Shown one piece after another: positions 29,354 through 40,741 of a stretch of DNA of 64,000 nucleotides. This DNA is from Burkholderiales bacterium JOSHI_001. GTDB lineage: Bacteria; Pseudomonadota; Gammaproteobacteria; Burkholderiales; Burkholderiaceae_C. The translations under genes were made by a program, and so were the position numbers. The notes below the pieces were generated by a model that was not told where the DNA came from, made no database searches, and worked only from the letters and a program-made list of their open reading frames with translations. Each line of letters opens with the position of its first letter. The stretch's first letter is position 1. The stretch spans positions 372,001 through 436,000 of the forward strand of contig CM001438.1 of NCBI GenBank assembly GCA_000244995.1. The letters run 5' to 3'.

Positions 29354-29667
29354 GCGCCATCGCCAAATTCAACGAGGGCCGTCTGGCCCAGGTGCTGGTG
29401 GCGCCCATCGTCAGCGAAAAGGCCACCAGCGTGGCCGAGAAGCACAACCAGGTGCTTTTCAAGGTGCTGCGTGACGCCACCAAGCCCGAGATCAAGGCCG
29501 CCGTCGAACTGCTGTTCAAGGTGGAAGTGGACTCGGTGCAGGTCGTCAACGTGAAGGGCAAGACCAAGCGCTTCGGGCGCTCGGTGGGCCGCCGCGACCA
29601 CGTCAAGAAGGCGTATGTGTCGCTCAAGGCCGGCCAGGAACTGAATCTGTCCGGGGAGGCTGCGTAA
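29350..29667 (+). CDS. rplW: 50S ribosomal protein L23
   Basis: The 105-residue protein at the tunnel exit docks SRP and trigger factor. [22 protein letters not shown] and [18 protein letters not shown] are typical. The start overlaps the rplD stop, and rplB begins at the base after its own stop. Confidence 0.97.
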   Translation: MSAIAKFNEGRLAQVLVAPIVSEKATSVAEKHNQVLFKVLRDATKPEIKAAVELLFKVEVDSVQVVNVKGKTKRFGRSVGRRDHVKKAYVSLKAGQELNLSGEAA

Positions 29668-30492
29668 ATGGCCGTCGTCAAAGTCAAACCCACGTCGCCC
29701 GGCCGCCGGGCCGTGGTGAAGGTGGTGCACAAGCACCTGCACAAGGGCGCGCCGGAAGCGTCGCTGCTGGAGCCCCAGAAGCAGAACGCCGGCCGCAACA
29801 ACAACGGCCACATCACGATGCGCCACAAGGGTGGTGGCCACAAGCACCACTACCGCGTCGTTGATTTCAAGCGCAACAAGGACGGCATCGCCGCGAAGGT
29901 CGAACGCATCGAGTACGACCCGAACCGCACCGCCCACATCGCCCTGGTGGTCTACGCCGACGGCGAGCGCCGCTACATCATCGCCCCGCGCGGCCTGGAA
30001 GTGGGTGCCAAGCTGATGTCCGGCTCGGAAGCCCCGATCAAGGCCGGGAACACCCTGCCCATCCGCAACATCCCGGTGGGTTCCACCATCCACTGCGTGG
30101 AAATGATGCCTGGCAAGGGCGCGCAGATCGCGCGTTCGGCAGGCACCAGCGTCACGCTGATGGCCCGCGAAGGCATCTACTCGCAGATTCGTCTGCGCTC
30201 GGGTGAAGTGCGCAAGATCCACATCGACTGCCGCGCCACCATCGGCGAGGTGTCCAACGAAGAGCACAACCTGCGCCAGTACGGCAAGGCCGGTGCCATT
30301 CGCTGGAAGGGCATCCGCCCGACGGTGCGTGGTGTTGCGATGAACCCGGTGGACCACCCGCACGGCGGCGGCGAAGGCCGCACCGGCGAAGGCCAGCCGC
30401 AGGTGTCGCCGTGGAACACCCTGACGAAGGGCTATCGCACGCGCAACAACAAGCGCACGCAGACGATGATCGTCTCGCGCCGCAAGAAGTAA
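29668..30492 (+). CDS. rplB: 50S ribosomal protein L2
   Basis: The 274-residue protein supports subunit joining and peptidyl transfer. The conserved [14 protein letters not shown] motif with its essential His is present near residue 225, followed by [12 protein letters not shown]. The gene begins immediately after rplW. Confidence 0.98.
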   Translation: MAVVKVKPTSPGRRAVVKVVHKHLHKGAPEASLLEPQKQNAGRNNNGHITMRHKGGGHKHHYRVVDFKRNKDGIAAKVERIEYDPNRTAHIALVVYADGERRYIIAPRGLEVGAKLMSGSEAPIKAGNTLPIRNIPVGSTIHCVEMMPGKGAQIARSAGTSVTLMAREGIYSQIRLRSGEVRKIHIDCRATIGEVSNEEHNLRQYGKAGAIRWKGIRPTVRGVAMNPVDHPHGGGEGRTGEGQPQVSPWNTLTKGYRTRNNKRTQTMIVSRRKK

Positions 30493-30501
30493 GGACCGGC
30501 C

Positions 30502-30777
30502 ATGTCACGTTCACTCAAGAAGGGTCCGTTCGTTGATCATCACCTGGCTGCCAAGGCAGAGAAGGCGGTGGCCACCAAGGACAAGAAGCCCATCAAGACC
30601 TGGTCGCGTCGCTCGACGATCCTGCCCGATTTCATCGGCCTGACGATCGCCGTGCACAACGGCAAGCAACACGTTCCCGTCTATGTCACCGACCAGATGG
30701 TCGGTCACAAGCTGGGCGAATTCGCGCTGACCCGTACGTTCAAGGGTCACCCCGCGGACAAGAAGGCGAAGAAGTAA
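30502..30777 (+). CDS. rpsS: 30S ribosomal protein S19
   Basis: The 91-residue 30S-head protein has the [14 protein letters not shown] start and [18 protein letters not shown] core. It lies 9 bases after rplB and 9 before rplV. Confidence 0.98.
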   Translation: MSRSLKKGPFVDHHLAAKAEKAVATKDKKPIKTWSRRSTILPDFIGLTIAVHNGKQHVPVYVTDQMVGHKLGEFALTRTFKGHPADKKAKK

Positions 30778-30786
30778 GGAGCCGCC

Positions 30787-31116
30787 ATGCAAACCCAAGC
30801 CATCGTTCGCGGCGTGCGCCTGTCGGCCGACAAGGGTCGGCTGGTGGCCGACCTGATCCGCGGCAAGAAGGTGGATCAGGCGCTCAGCATCCTGACCTTC
30901 ACCCAGAAAAAAGCGGCCGGCATCGTCAAGAAGTGCCTGGAGTCGGCCATCGCCAACGCCGAGCACAACGACGGCGCCGACATCGACGAGTTGAAGGTCA
31001 CCTCCATCTACGTCGAACAGGGCGCCTCCCTGAAGCGTTTCCGCGCCCGTGCCAAGGGCCGCGGCAACCGCATCGTCAAGGGTACGTGCCACATCTTCGT
31101 GACCGTGGGCAACTGA
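30787..31116 (+). CDS. rplV: 50S ribosomal protein L22
   Basis: The 109-residue protein has an extended loop ([20 protein letters not shown]) that lines the exit tunnel and binds macrolides when mutated. It shows no visible change there. rpsC starts 13 bases after it. Confidence 0.98.
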   Translation: MQTQAIVRGVRLSADKGRLVADLIRGKKVDQALSILTFTQKKAAGIVKKCLESAIANAEHNDGADIDELKVTSIYVEQGASLKRFRARAKGRGNRIVKGTCHIFVTVGN

Positions 31117-31129
31117 GCCAGGAAAGACC

Positions 31130-32008
<879 letters not shown>

Positions 32009-32010
32009 GC

Positions 32011-32427
32011 ATGCTGCAACCAGCTCGCCGCAAATACCGCAAGGAACAGAAGGGCCGCAACACCGGCGTCGCCACCCGTGGCGCTGCCGTGTCCTTCGGC
32101 GAATTCGGCCTGAAGGCCACCGAGCGCGGCCGCATCACCGCGCGCCAGATCGAAGCGGCGCGTCGTGCGATCAGCCGCCACATCAAGCGCGGCGGCCGCA
32201 TCTTCATTCGCATCTTCCCCGACAAGCCGATCTCGCAAAAGCCGGCCGAAGTCCGCATGGGCAACGGCAAGGGCAACCCCGAGTACTACGTGGCCGAGAT
32301 CACCCCGGGCAAGGTGCTGTACGAAATCAACGGCGTGCCCGAGGCGCTGGCCCGCGAGGCCTTCACCCTGGCCGCCGCCAAGCTGCCCCTGCGTTGCACC
32401 TTCGTGGCGCGCCAGGTCGGCGCTTGA
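32011..32427 (+). CDS. rplP: 50S ribosomal protein L16
   Basis: The 138-residue protein organises the tRNA A-site. The [19 protein letters not shown] start and [17 protein letters not shown] loop are conserved. The start at ATG 32011 follows GGGAGAG. Confidence 0.98.
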   Translation: MLQPARRKYRKEQKGRNTGVATRGAAVSFGEFGLKATERGRITARQIEAARRAISRHIKRGGRIFIRIFPDKPISQKPAEVRMGNGKGNPEYYVAEITPGKVLYEINGVPEALAREAFTLAAAKLPLRCTFVARQVGA

Positions 32428-32441
32428 TTGAGGAGCTGCAC

Positions 32442-32642
32442 ATGAAAGCATCCGAACTGCGCACCAAGGACGTGGCCGCGCTGGAAAAGGAAGTGCTGGA
32501 CCTGTTAAAGGCCCACTTCGGCCTGCGCATGCAAAAGGGCACCCAGCAACTGGGCAACCATTCGCAGCTGGGCAACACCCGCCGTGACATCGCCCGCGCC
32601 AAGACCATCCTGGCCGAGAAGAAGAGGAGCGCCGCCAAATGA
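32442..32642 (+). CDS. rpmC: 50S ribosomal protein L29
   Basis: The 66-residue helical hairpin protein at the tunnel exit reads [10 protein letters not shown]...[22 protein letters not shown] site precedes the start. The stop overlaps the rpsQ start as ATGA. Confidence 0.97.
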   Translation: MKASELRTKDVAALEKEVLDLLKAHFGLRMQKGTQQLGNHSQLGNTRRDIARAKTILAEKKRSAAK

Positions 32643-32923
32643 GCGAAGCCCAGCAAACGGCCGCCAAGGCCAAGGTTTCCCGCACCCTGGTGGGCAAGGT
32701 CGTCAGCGACAAGCGCGCCAAGACCGTCACCGTGCTGGTGGAGCGCCGTGTCACGCACGAGCTCTACGGCAAGATCGTCGGCAAGTCGAGCAAGTACCAC
32801 GCGCACGACGAAAAGGGTGAGTACAAGATGGGCGACATGGTGGAAATCGCCGAGAGCCGCCCCATCAGCAAGACCAAGAACTGGGTGGTGACCCGCCTGG
32901 TCGAGAAGGCCCGTCTGGTCTGA
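32639..32923 (+). CDS. rpsQ: 30S ribosomal protein S17
   Basis: The 94-residue OB-fold protein binds 16S r[24 protein letters not shown] and the [12 protein letters not shown] end are typical. It is the last gene of the S10 block here, with a terminator about 50 bases downstream. Confidence 0.98.
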   Translation: MSEAQQTAAKAKVSRTLVGKVVSDKRAKTVTVLVERRVTHELYGKIVGKSSKYHAHDEKGEYKMGDMVEIAESRPISKTKNWVVTRLVEKARLV

Positions 32924-32972
32924 CCCAGCACGAGCCCAGGCAGCGCGGGGTCATTTGGACCCGGGCACCGGC

Positions 32973-33012
32973 AACGGCCGCAACGCTGGAATACTGGCGT
33001 TCGGCCGTTTTT
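32973..33012 (+). terminator. Rho-independent terminator ending the S10 operon
   Basis: AACGGCCG (32973-32980) pairs with CGGCCGTT, and an inner AACGC/GCGTT stem lies inside. The run of T ends at 33012. It lies between rpsQ and the peroxiredoxin gene. Confidence 0.82.
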
Positions 33013-33034
33013 ACTTCTTCATTGGAGACAACAC

Positions 33035-33541
33035 ATGATCAAGGTCGGTGACAAGCTGCCCGCGGGCAAGCTGATGGAATTCATCGAGGTGGAAGGCGAT
33101 GGCTGCAGCCTGGGCCCGAACGAGTTCGACATCGCCAAGGAAACTGCGGGCAAGACCATCGCCATCTTCGGCCTGCCCGGCGCCTACACGCCCACCTGCT
33201 CGGCCAAGCACGTGCCGGGCTATGTGGAGCAGTACAGCGCGCTCAAGGCCGCGGGTGTGGACGAGATCTGGTGCGTGTCGGTGAACGACGCCTTCGTGAT
33301 GGGCGCCTGGGGCCGCGACCAAAAGACGGCCGGCAAGGTGCGCATGATGGCCGATGGCTCGGCCGACTTCGCCAAGGCCACCGGCCTGACCCTGGACCTG
33401 ACCGCGCGTGGCATGGGCCTGCGCAGCAACCGCTATTCGATGCTGGTGGTGGACGGCGTGGTGAAGACGCTCAACGTGGAAGCACCCGCCAAGTTCGAGG
33501 TCAGCGACGCGCTGACGATGCTGAAACAGGCCAAGGGCTGA
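33035..33541 (+). CDS. Peroxiredoxin of the Prx5/redoxin type
   Basis: The 168-residue thiol peroxidase has the peroxidatic Cys55 in GLPGAYTPTCSAKHVPG, the Prx5 signature, and an SVNDAFVMGAWG segment. It would reduce hydrogen peroxide and alkyl peroxides using thioredoxin or glutaredoxin. It sits alone between the S10 terminator and the spc promoter, in the same direction as the ribosomal genes, with its own terminator. Two other Cys (24, 80) could be resolving residues. A promoter for it is not clear in the 110-base upstream gap. Confidence 0.93.
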   Translation: MIKVGDKLPAGKLMEFIEVEGDGCSLGPNEFDIAKETAGKTIAIFGLPGAYTPTCSAKHVPGYVEQYSALKAAGVDEIWCVSVNDAFVMGAWGRDQKTAGKVRMMADGSADFAKATGLTLDLTARGMGLRSNRYSMLVVDGVVKTLNVEAPAKFEVSDALTMLKQAKG

Positions 33542-33558
33542 GCTTTTCTGTCTTTCTG

Positions 33559-33589
33559 CCCGACAAGGCTTGACGCCAAGTCGGGTTTT
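33559..33589 (+). terminator. Terminator after the peroxiredoxin gene, overlapping the spc promoter
   Basis: CCCGAC (33559-33564) pairs with GTCGGG (33580-33585), followed by TTTT. The loop contains the -35 element of the downstream promoter. Confidence 0.6.
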
Positions 33590-33599
33590 CCTGCACAAT
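33570..33599 (+). promoter_or_regulatory. Candidate promoter of the spc operon
   Basis: TTGACG (33570-33575) and CACAAT (33594-33599) are 18 bases apart, leaving a leader of about 190 bases before rplN. That leader has no gene and may carry autoregulatory structure. Confidence 0.62.
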
Positions 33600-33796
33600 C
33601 TAAGGCTTCGCCGGAATTTCGGCTGCCGCGGCCCCTGGTCACAGGGTGATCACCAGCAGCAGACGGACTTTCGGATCCGCCCACACGAAGGTGGCGGCAG
33701 CCCAAAAGCTGCTGGCCGCCAACGACGGGCCCAAGACTGACCGACCGAACGCTTGCCGCCTGGTGAGCGACTGGTCGGGCCAAGTTGGGGACACAC

Positions 33797-34165
33797 ATGA
33801 TCCAAATGCAATCGCGACTTGATGTCGCTGACAACACGGGTGCCAAGTCCGTCCAGTGCATCAAGGTACTGGGTGGTTCCAAGCGCCGCTATGCCGGCAT
33901 TGGCGACGTCATCAAGGTGTCGATCAAGGAAGCCGCGCCGCGTGGTCGCGTGAAGAAGGGCGAGGTCTATTCCGCCGTGGTGGTTCGAACCGCCAAGGGC
34001 GTGCGTCGTCAGGACGGCTCGCTGATCAAGTTCGACGGCAATGCCGCCGTGCTGCTGAATGCCAAGCTGGAGCCGATCGGCACCCGCATCTTCGGGCCGG
34101 TGACGCGCGAGTTGCGCACCGAGCGCTTCATGAAGATCGTGTCGCTGGCGCCCGAGGTGCTGTAA
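33797..34165 (+). CDS. rplN: 50S ribosomal protein L14
   Basis: The 122-residue intersubunit-bridge protein starts [19 protein letters not shown] and ends [16 protein letters not shown] 33797 is used rather than the in-frame TTG four codons earlier. It is the first gene of the spc operon. Confidence 0.98.
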   Translation: MIQMQSRLDVADNTGAKSVQCIKVLGGSKRRYAGIGDVIKVSIKEAAPRGRVKKGEVYSAVVVRTAKGVRRQDGSLIKFDGNAAVLLNAKLEPIGTRIFGPVTRELRTERFMKIVSLAPEVL

Positions 34166-34189
34166 AGCGCCGCTGAAGAAGGACCCGTC

Positions 34190-34534
34190 ATGAACAAGAT
34201 TCGCAAAGGCGACCAGGTCATCGTGACCACCGGTCGCGACAAGGGCAAGCGCGGCACCGTGACCCAGCGCGTGGACGACGACCGCATCATCGTCGAAGGC
34301 GTCAACGTGGTGAAGAAGCACGTGAAGCCGAACCCGCTGAAGGGCGCCACCGGTGGTGTGGTCGACAAGACCATGCCCATCCGGCAGTCCAACGTGGCCA
34401 TCTTCAACCCGGCCACGGGCAAGGCGGACCGCGTGGGCATCAAGCTGCTCAGCGACGCTGAAAAGCAAGCCCGCAAGACCAAGGACAACGGCGTTCGCGT
34501 CTACAAGTCCAGCGGTGAAGAGATCAAGGCGTAA
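34190..34534 (+). CDS. rplX: 50S ribosomal protein L24
   Basis: The 114-residue assembly-initiator protein has an N-terminal KOW motif ([21 protein letters not shown]). It is slightly longer than E. coli L24 at the C-terminus. Spacing to rplE is 11 bases. Confidence 0.97.
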   Translation: MNKIRKGDQVIVTTGRDKGKRGTVTQRVDDDRIIVEGVNVVKKHVKPNPLKGATGGVVDKTMPIRQSNVAIFNPATGKADRVGIKLLSDAEKQARKTKDNGVRVYKSSGEEIKA

Positions 34535-34545
34535 AGAGGCACACC

Positions 34546-35085
34546 ATGGCTCGTCTGCAAGAGTTCTACCGCGAGAAGGTCGTGCCCGACCTGATGGCCA
34601 AGTTCGGCTTCAAGTCCGTGATGCAGGTGCCCCGCCTGCAGAAGATCACGCTGAACATGGGCGTGTCGGAAGCGGTTTCCGACAAGAAGGTGATGGACCA
34701 CGCCGTGGGCGACCTCACCAAGATCGCCGGCCAGAAGCCGGTGGTCACCAAGAGCAAGAAGGCCATTGCGGCCTTCAAGATCCGCGACAACGTGCCTATC
34801 GGCTGCATGGTCACGCTGCGTGGCGTGCACATGTACGAATTCCTGGACCGCTTCGTCACCATCGCGCTGCCGCGTGTGCGTGACTTCCGCGGCATCTCCG
34901 GCCGGGCCTTCGACGGCCGCGGCAACTACAACATCGGGGTGAAGGAACAGATCATCTTCCCGGAAATCGAGTACGACAAGATCGACGCGATCCGCGGGTT
35001 GAACATTTCCATCACTACCAGCGCGAAGACCGACGACGAGTGCAAGGCACTGCTGTCGGCCTTCCGCTTCCCGTTCAAGAACTAA
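34546..35085 (+). CDS. rplE: 50S ribosomal protein L5
   Basis: The 179-residue 5S rRNA-binding protein of the central protuberance has [20 protein letters not shown] and [16 protein letters not shown] at conserved places. Confidence 0.98.
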   Translation: MARLQEFYREKVVPDLMAKFGFKSVMQVPRLQKITLNMGVSEAVSDKKVMDHAVGDLTKIAGQKPVVTKSKKAIAAFKIRDNVPIGCMVTLRGVHMYEFLDRFVTIALPRVRDFRGISGRAFDGRGNYNIGVKEQIIFPEIEYDKIDAIRGLNISITTSAKTDDECKALLSAFRFPFKN

Positions 35086-35099
35086 GGCAGGCGCACACC

Positions 35100-35405
35100 A
35101 TGGCCAAAACCTCCCTGATCCAGCGCGAAGAAAAGCGCGAGAAGCTGGTCGCCAAGTTCGCCAAGAAGTACGCCGAGCTCAAGGCCGTCGCGAACGACGC
35201 CCAGAAGAGCGACGAAGAGCGTTACGCCGCGCGCCTGGAGCTGCAGAAGCTGCCGCGCAATGCCAACCCCACCCGTCTGCGCAACCGCTGTGGCCTCACC
35301 GGCCGCCCGCGTGGCACGTTCCGCAAGTTCGGCCTGGGCCGCATGAAGATCCGTGAGCTCGCCTTCAAGGGCGACATCCCGGGCATCATCAAGGCCAGCT
35401 GGTAA
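35100..35405 (+). CDS. rpsN: 30S ribosomal protein S14, zinc-independent form
   Basis: The 101-residue long form lacks the CxxC zinc motif and ends [21 protein letters not shown]...KASW. The start is ATG 35100 by homology ([14 protein letters not shown]). Confidence 0.97.
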   Translation: MAKTSLIQREEKREKLVAKFAKKYAELKAVANDAQKSDEERYAARLELQKLPRNANPTRLRNRCGLTGRPRGTFRKFGLGRMKIRELAFKGDIPGIIKASW

Positions 35406-35429
35406 GCCAGCCTCAGCAGGAGAAACACT

Positions 35430-35825
35430 ATGAGCATGAGTGACCCCATCGCCGACATGCTGACGCGCATCCGCAATGCGCAGGCAGTCGAAAAGGCGAT
35501 CGTGGCAATGCCCGCTTCCAAGCTGAAGGTGGCCATCGCCCAGGTGCTGAAGGACGAAGGCTACATCGACGGCTTCCAGGTGAAGGCGGATGGCGCGAAG
35601 AGCGAACTCCAAATCACCCTGAAGTACTACGCCGGCCGCCCCGTCATCGAGCGCATCGAACGCGTCAGCCGCCCCGGCCTGCGCGTCTACAAGGGCCGTG
35701 ACGCCATCCCCAGCGTGATGAACGGCCTGGGTGTGGCCATCGTCACCACGCCCAAGGGTGTGATGACCGACCGCAAGGCGCGCCAGACCGGTGTCGGTGG
35801 CGAAGTGCTTTGCTACGTGGCCTAA
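35430..35825 (+). CDS. rpsH: 30S ribosomal protein S8
   Basis: The 131-residue 16S-binding protein starts [18 protein letters not shown] and ends [12 protein letters not shown]. In E. coli it represses the spc operon at the rplE region. Confidence 0.98.
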   Translation: MSMSDPIADMLTRIRNAQAVEKAIVAMPASKLKVAIAQVLKDEGYIDGFQVKADGAKSELQITLKYYAGRPVIERIERVSRPGLRVYKGRDAIPSVMNGLGVAIVTTPKGVMTDRKARQTGVGGEVLCYVA

Positions 35826-35841
35826 CGAGGAGCACACACAA

Positions 35842-36375
35842 ATGTCCCGCGTAGGAAAGATGCCGATCGCCATCCCCAAGGGTGTGGATGTGCAGATCAC
35901 GGCCGACCAGATCACCGTCAAGGGCAGCAACGGCACGCTCACGCGCACCGCCAACGCCCTGGTCACGGTCAAGAACGACAACGGCACGCTGAACTTCGCC
36001 CCGGCGAACGATTCGGTGGCGGCCAACGCGATGAGCGGCACCATGCGCGCTCTCGTGAACAACATGGTCAACGGCGTGGCCAAGGGCTTCGAGAAGAAGC
36101 TCAACCTGGTGGGCGTGGGCTTCCGGGCCCAGGCGCAAGGCCAGAAGCTGAACCTGCAGATCGGGTTCAGCCACCCCGTGGTGAAGGACATGCCCGCCGG
36201 CATCAAGGTGGAATGCCCGACCCAGACCGAAATCCTGATCAAGGGTGCCGACCGCCAGGTGGTGGGCCAGATCGCCGCCGAAGTGCGCGCCATCCGCCCG
36301 CCCGAGCCCTACAAGGGCAAGGGCATCCGTTATTCCGATGAGCGCGTCGCGCTCAAGGAAACCAAGAAGAAGTAA
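35842..36375 (+). CDS. rplF: 50S ribosomal protein L6
   Basis: The 177-residue protein near the factor-binding site starts [16 protein letters not shown] and has the C-terminal [16 protein letters not shown] motif. ATG 35842 follows an AACGAGGAG ribosome-binding site. Confidence 0.98.
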   Translation: MSRVGKMPIAIPKGVDVQITADQITVKGSNGTLTRTANALVTVKNDNGTLNFAPANDSVAANAMSGTMRALVNNMVNGVAKGFEKKLNLVGVGFRAQAQGQKLNLQIGFSHPVVKDMPAGIKVECPTQTEILIKGADRQVVGQIAAEVRAIRPPEPYKGKGIRYSDERVALKETKKK

Positions 36376-36386
36376 GGAGCTGCACC

Positions 36387-36752
36387 ATGCTGAACAAGAA
36401 AGAACAGCGTACGCGCCGCTCCCGCCAGACCCGCGCGCGCATCGCCAAGCAGAACGTGGCCCGACTGGCCGTGTTCCGCAGCAACCTGCACATCTACGCC
36501 AGCGTCATCTCCGACGACGGCGCCAAGGTGCTGGCCACGGCCTCCACGGCCGAGAAGGCTGTGCGCGACGAACTCGGTGGCAACGGCAAGGGTGGCAATG
36601 CCGCCGCGGCTGCCATCGTGGGCAAGCGCATCGCCGAGAAGGCCAAGGCCGCCGGCGTGGACAAGGTGGCGTTCGACCGTTCGGGCTTTGCCTACCACGG
36701 CCGCGTGAAAGCGCTGGCCGAAGCGGCGCGCGAAGCCGGTCTGCAGTTCTGA
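36387..36752 (+). CDS. rplR: 50S ribosomal protein L18
   Basis: The 121-residue 5S rRNA-binding protein has [16 protein letters not shown] and [24 protein letters not shown] at the end. Confidence 0.98.
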   Translation: MLNKKEQRTRRSRQTRARIAKQNVARLAVFRSNLHIYASVISDDGAKVLATASTAEKAVRDELGGNGKGGNAAAAAIVGKRIAEKAKAAGVDKVAFDRSGFAYHGRVKALAEAAREAGLQF

Positions 36753-36772
36753 GCGCATAAAGGATACCGATC

Positions 36773-37291
36773 ATGGCGAAATTCACTCCCCGCGCCCAGA
36801 CCGAAGGCAATGACGACGGCCTGAAGGAAAAGATGATTGCGGTGAACCGCGTCACCAAGGTGGTCAAGGGCGGCCGCACGCTGAGCTTTGCAGCCCTGAC
36901 CGTGGTGGGCGATGGCGACGGCCGCGTCGGCATGGGCAAGGGCAAGGCCAAGGAAGTGCCCGTGGCTGTGCAGAAGGCCATGGAATCGGCCCGCCGCAAC
37001 ATGGTGAAGGTGAGCCTGAAGAACGGCACCCTGCACCACAACGTGTCCGGCGAGCATGGCGCAGCGCGCGTGATGATGGCCCCGGCCAAGCCCGGCGACG
37101 GCATCATTGCCGGTGGCCCCATGCGCGCGGTGTTCGAAGTGATGGGCGTGACCGACATCGTGGCCAAGAGCCATGGTTCGAGCAACCCTTACAACATGGT
37201 GCGGGCCACGCTCGATGCGCTCAAGCGCTCCACCACCGCTGCGGAAGTGGCGGCCAAGCGCGGCAAGTCGGTTGAAGACCTCTTCAACTGA
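36773..37291 (+). CDS. rpsE: 30S ribosomal protein S5
   Basis: The 172-residue fidelity protein has the [20 protein letters not shown] double-stranded-RNA-binding segment and ASSN-like [18 protein letters not shown] region. Confidence 0.98.
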   Translation: MAKFTPRAQTEGNDDGLKEKMIAVNRVTKVVKGGRTLSFAALTVVGDGDGRVGMGKGKAKEVPVAVQKAMESARRNMVKVSLKNGTLHHNVSGEHGAARVMMAPAKPGDGIIAGGPMRAVFEVMGVTDIVAKSHGSSNPYNMVRATLDALKRSTTAAEVAAKRGKSVEDLFN

Positions 37292-37317
37292 ACAGCCCAG
37301 CGAAGCGGAGTCATTCC

Positions 37318-37500
37318 ATGTCTGACAAGAAAACCCTCCAGGTCAAGCTCGTGCGCAGCCCTATCGGCTGCAAGCAGTCCCACCGCGACACCGTGCGCGG
37401 CCTGGGCCTGCGCCGCGTGAACAGCGTTTCCACGCTGGAAGACACGCCGGCCGTGCGCGGCATGATCAACAAGATCGCCTACCTGGTGCTGGTGCTGTAA
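37318..37500 (+). CDS. rpmD: 50S ribosomal protein L30
   Basis: The 60-residue protein has [20 protein letters not shown], typical of L30. It lies between rpsE and rplO as in other spc operons. Confidence 0.97.
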   Translation: MSDKKTLQVKLVRSPIGCKQSHRDTVRGLGLRRVNSVSTLEDTPAVRGMINKIAYLVLVL

Positions 37501-37532
37501 GCGCCGCCACCAGCGTTTCCGAGGACCTTCAA

Positions 37533-37964
37533 ATGCAACTCAACACCATCAAGCCCAGCGCTGGCGCCAAGAAGGCTCGCCGCCGCGTGGGTCGTGGCAT
37601 CGGCAGTGGCCTGGGCAAGACCGCGGGCCGTGGCCACAACGGCCAGAAGTCCCGCGCCGGTGGTTTCCACAAGGTGGGCTTCGAAGGCGGTCAGATGCCG
37701 CTGCAGCGTCGCCTGCCCAAGCGCGGCTTCAAGTCGGCGCAGCTGAAGTACAACGCCGAAGTCACCCTGTCGGACCTGCAGACCCTGGGCGCGGACGAGG
37801 TGGACCTGCTCACGCTGAAGTCCGCCGGCCTGGTGCGCCAGCTGATCAAGGTGGTGAAGGTCATCAAGTCGGGTGAACTCTCCCGCAAGGTGGTCCTGAA
37901 GGGCATCGGCGCCACCGCCGGCGCCAAGGCCGCGATCGAAGCCGCGGGCGGCTCGCTGGCCTGA
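37533..37964 (+). CDS. rplO: 50S ribosomal protein L15
   Basis: The 143-residue protein has the Gly/Arg-rich N-terminal extension [21 protein letters not shown] that runs into 23S rRNA, and the [18 protein letters not shown] motif. Confidence 0.98.
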   Translation: MQLNTIKPSAGAKKARRRVGRGIGSGLGKTAGRGHNGQKSRAGGFHKVGFEGGQMPLQRRLPKRGFKSAQLKYNAEVTLSDLQTLGADEVDLLTLKSAGLVRQLIKVVKVIKSGELSRKVVLKGIGATAGAKAAIEAAGGSLA

Positions 37965-37996
37965 CCGGCCGCGCAACGCACACAGGAACGACCGAA

Positions 37997-39310
37997 GTGG
38001 CAACTTCCCCCAACCAGCTGGCCAAGAGCGGCAAGTTCGGCGACCTGCGTCGCCGGCTGGTCTTTCTGGTGTTGGCGCTGGTGGTCTATCGCATCGGCGC
38101 GCACATTCCCGTGCCGGGCATCGACCCGCAGCAGCTGGCGGCGCTGTTCAAGAGCCAGTCGGGCGGCATCCTCAGCCTGTTCAACATGTTCTCGGGCGGT
38201 GCGCTGCAGCGCTTCACCGTCTTCGCGCTGGGCATCATGCCCTACATCTCGGCGTCCATCATCATGCAGCTCATGGGCTACGTGATCCCCACGCTGGAAG
38301 CGCTGAAGAAGGAAGGCGAGTCGGGCCGCCGCAAGATCACCCAGTACACCCGCTACGGCACCCTGGGCCTGGCGCTGTTCCAGAGCCTGGGCATTGCCGT
38401 GGCGCTGGAAGGCTCGGCCGGCCTGGTGCTGAGCCCGGGCTTCGGCTTCCGCATCACCACCATCGTGAGCCTGACCGCCGGCACCATGTTCCTGATGTGG
38501 CTGGGCGAGCAGATCACCGAGCGCGGCCTGGGCAACGGCATCTCCATCATCATCTTCGCTGGCATCGCCGCGGGCCTGCCCAGCGCCATCGGCGGCCTGT
38601 TCGAGCTGGTGCGCACCGGGGCCATGTCGATCTTCGCGTCGATCTTCATCGTGCTGGTGGTGGTGCTGGTCACCTATGCCGTGGTGTTCGTCGAACGCGG
38701 CCAGCGCAAGATTTTGGTGAATTACGCCAAGCGCCAGGTGGGCAACAAGGTCTACGGCGGCCAGAGCTCGCACCTGCCGCTGAAGCTGAACATGTCGGGC
38801 GTGATCCCACCGATCTTCGCTTCGTCCATCATCCTGCTGCCGGCCACCGTGGTGGGTTGGTTCGCCGCCGGTCACGAAGGCATGACATGGCTGAAGGACA
38901 TCTCGGGCGCATTGTCGCCGGGGCAGCCCATCTATGTGCTGCTGTACGCGGCCATGATCGTGTTCTTCTGCTTCTTCTATACGGCGCTGGTGTTCAACAG
39001 CCGTGAGACCGCCGACAACCTGAAGAAGAGCGGTGCCTTCATCCCCGGCATCCGCCCGGGTGACCAGACCGCCAAGTACATCGACAAGATCCTGGCCCGC
39101 CTGACGATGGCCGGCGCGGTGTACATCACGGCGGTGTGCCTGCTGCCCGAGTTCCTGGTTTTGAAGTACAACGTGCCGTTCTATTTCGGCGGCACGTCAC
39201 TGTTGATCATCGTCGTGGTCACGATGGACTTCTGGGCCCAGGTCCAGAGCTACGTGATGAGCCAGCAGTACGAATCGCTTTTGAAGAAGGCAAATTTCAA
39301 GGCAACTTGA
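37997..39310 (+). CDS. secY: Preprotein translocase subunit SecY
   Basis: The 437-residue channel subunit has ten membrane helices, the plug/gate region after [23 protein letters not shown] and the cytoplasmic [16 protein letters not shown] loop. The start is GTG at 37997 after an AGGAACGACC site. infA begins two bases after the stop. Confidence 0.97.
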   Translation: MATSPNQLAKSGKFGDLRRRLVFLVLALVVYRIGAHIPVPGIDPQQLAALFKSQSGGILSLFNMFSGGALQRFTVFALGIMPYISASIIMQLMGYVIPTLEALKKEGESGRRKITQYTRYGTLGLALFQSLGIAVALEGSAGLVLSPGFGFRITTIVSLTAGTMFLMWLGEQITERGLGNGISIIIFAGIAAGLPSAIGGLFELVRTGAMSIFASIFIVLVVVLVTYAVVFVERGQRKILVNYAKRQVGNKVYGGQSSHLPLKLNMSGVIPPIFASSIILLPATVVGWFAAGHEGMTWLKDISGALSPGQPIYVLLYAAMIVFFCFFYTALVFNSRETADNLKKSGAFIPGIRPGDQTAKYIDKILARLTMAGAVYITAVCLLPEFLVLKYNVPFYFGGTSLLIIVVVTMDFWAQVQSYVMSQQYESLLKKANFKAT

Positions 39311-39312
39311 AG

Positions 39313-39531
39313 ATGTCGAAGGACGACGTCATCCAGATGGCGGGCGAGGTGCTTGAGAACTTGCCCAACGCAACTTTCCGCGTGAAGCTGGAGAACGGCC
39401 ACGTGGTCCTGGGTCACATTTCCGGCAAGATGCGCATGCACTACATCCGCATCCTGCCGGGCGACAAGGTGACCGTCGAGTTGACGCCGTACGATTTGAG
39501 TCGCGCCCGCATCGTGTTCCGCGCGAAGTGA
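39313..39531 (+). CDS. infA: Translation initiation factor IF-1
   Basis: The 72-residue OB-fold protein reads [18 protein letters not shown]...[11 protein letters not shown], the betaproteobacterial form found inside the spc operon. It follows secY directly, so it is probably coupled to it. Confidence 0.96.
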   Translation: MSKDDVIQMAGEVLENLPNATFRVKLENGHVVLGHISGKMRMHYIRILPGDKVTVELTPYDLSRARIVFRAK

Positions 39532-39550
39532 GCGCTAGAAGGAGAAGATC

Positions 39551-39664
39551 ATGAAAGTCGCTGCATCGGTCAAGAAGATGTGCCGCAATTGCAAGATCAT
39601 CCGCCGCAAGGGCGTGGTGCGCGTGATTTGTACCGATCCGCGCCATAAGCAGCGTCAAGGCTGA
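39551..39664 (+). CDS. rpmJ: 50S ribosomal protein L36
   Basis: The 37-residue protein has a zinc ribbon: Cys11, Cys14, Cys27 and His32 (MCRNCK ... [10 protein letters not shown]). It is the zinc-binding (C+) form. An AGAAGGAGAAG ribosome-binding site precedes ATG 39551. It bridges infA and rpsM. Confidence 0.96.
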   Translation: MKVAASVKKMCRNCKIIRRKGVVRVICTDPRHKQRQG

Positions 39665-39680
39665 TTCGAAGGACTAGACC

Positions 39681-40046
39681 ATGGCACGTATCGCCGGCAT
39701 CAACATTCCCGTGCACAAGCACACCGAGATCGGGCTCACGTCCATCTACGGCATCGGCCGCACCACCGCGCAGAAGATCTGTGACGTGGCCGGCGTGGCA
39801 CGCAACAAGAAGATCAAGGACCTGTCCGACTCCGACCTGGAAAAGATCCGGGAAGAGATCGGCCGCCTGACGATCGAGGGCGACCTGCGCCGCGAAGTGT
39901 CCATCAACATCAAGCGTTTGATGGACCTGGGCTGCTACCGGGGCCTGCGTCACCGCCGTGGTCTGCCGGTGCGCGGCCAGCGTACCCGCACCAACGCCCG
40001 CACCCGCAAGGGCCCGCGCAAGGGCGCTGCCGCGCTGAAGAAGTAA
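39681..40046 (+). CDS. rpsM: 30S ribosomal protein S13
   Basis: The 121-residue protein has [20 protein letters not shown] and the basic tail [20 protein letters not shown]. It is the first gene of the alpha-operon block. Confidence 0.98.
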   Translation: MARIAGINIPVHKHTEIGLTSIYGIGRTTAQKICDVAGVARNKKIKDLSDSDLEKIREEIGRLTIEGDLRREVSINIKRLMDLGCYRGLRHRRGLPVRGQRTRTNARTRKGPRKGAAALKK

Positions 40047-40088
40047 GTCAGCCGCCGCTGCCCCTCCAAGACCTGATCGAGACACGAC

Positions 40089-40493
40089 ATGGCCAAAGCA
40101 CCCGTCAACACCGCCGCGCGCCGCGTGAGCAAGAAGGTCCGCAAGAACGTTGCGGACGGTATTGCCCACGTGCACGCGTCGTTCAACAACACCATCATCA
40201 CCATCACCGACCGCCAGGGCGGCGCGCTGGCCTGGGCGTCCTCGGGCGGCCAGGGCTTCAAGGGCTCGCGCAAGTCCACGCCCTTCGCGGCGCAGGTGGC
40301 GGCCGAAGTGGCCGGCCGTGCGGCGCAGGAACAGGGCATCAAGAACCTGGACGTGCGCATCAAGGGCCCGGGCCCGGGCCGTGAATCGTCGGTGCGTGCG
40401 CTGGCCTCGCTGGGCATCCGCATCAACAGCATCAGCGACGTGACGCCGATCCCGCACAACGGCTGCCGCCCGCAAAAGCGCCGCCGTATCTGA
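40089..40493 (+). CDS. rpsK: 30S ribosomal protein S11
   Basis: The 134-residue platform protein has [16 protein letters not shown] and the C-terminal [16 protein letters not shown] signature. Confidence 0.98.
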   Translation: MAKAPVNTAARRVSKKVRKNVADGIAHVHASFNNTIITITDRQGGALAWASSGGQGFKGSRKSTPFAAQVAAEVAGRAAQEQGIKNLDVRIKGPGPGRESSVRALASLGIRINSISDVTPIPHNGCRPQKRRRI

Positions 40494-40500
40494 TTCCGAA

Positions 40501-40601
40501 CGGGGCTGCAAGGCCCCGCTCCGGCGGCTTGACCAAAAGCCGTTACAATCGTGAGTTTTCCGCACGCCGGCTGGGTCGCAAGACCTTCCAAGCCGGCTTT
40601 T
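40501..40601 (+). promoter_or_regulatory. Structured rpsK-rpsD gap with terminator-like stem
   Basis: The 248-base gap has no gene. CGGGGC/GGCCCCG forms a hairpin at 40501-40518. GCCGGCT (40566-40572) pairs with AGCCGGC (40591-40597), followed by TTTT to 40601. A TACAAT at 40544-40549 resembles a -10 box but has no proper -35. This could attenuate or re-initiate transcription before rpsD, whose product S4 autoregulates the alpha operon in E. coli. Confidence 0.5.
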
Positions 40602-40741
40602 CTCCTGAGACCCCCGAGACCCCGGGTGATCTTCAGCAAGCCCACCGTCTGAGCGCCCTCCAACAACACCTCGCCAGACTCGCGCCAGCTTTTTCCGTCT
40701 AACGGTCAAACGCCAGCGTCAGATCAATTCAAGGAAGCAAC

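Noticed and set aside
40529-40549. TTGACC and TACAAT before rpsD as a promoter
   Set aside because: The spacer is only 9 bases.
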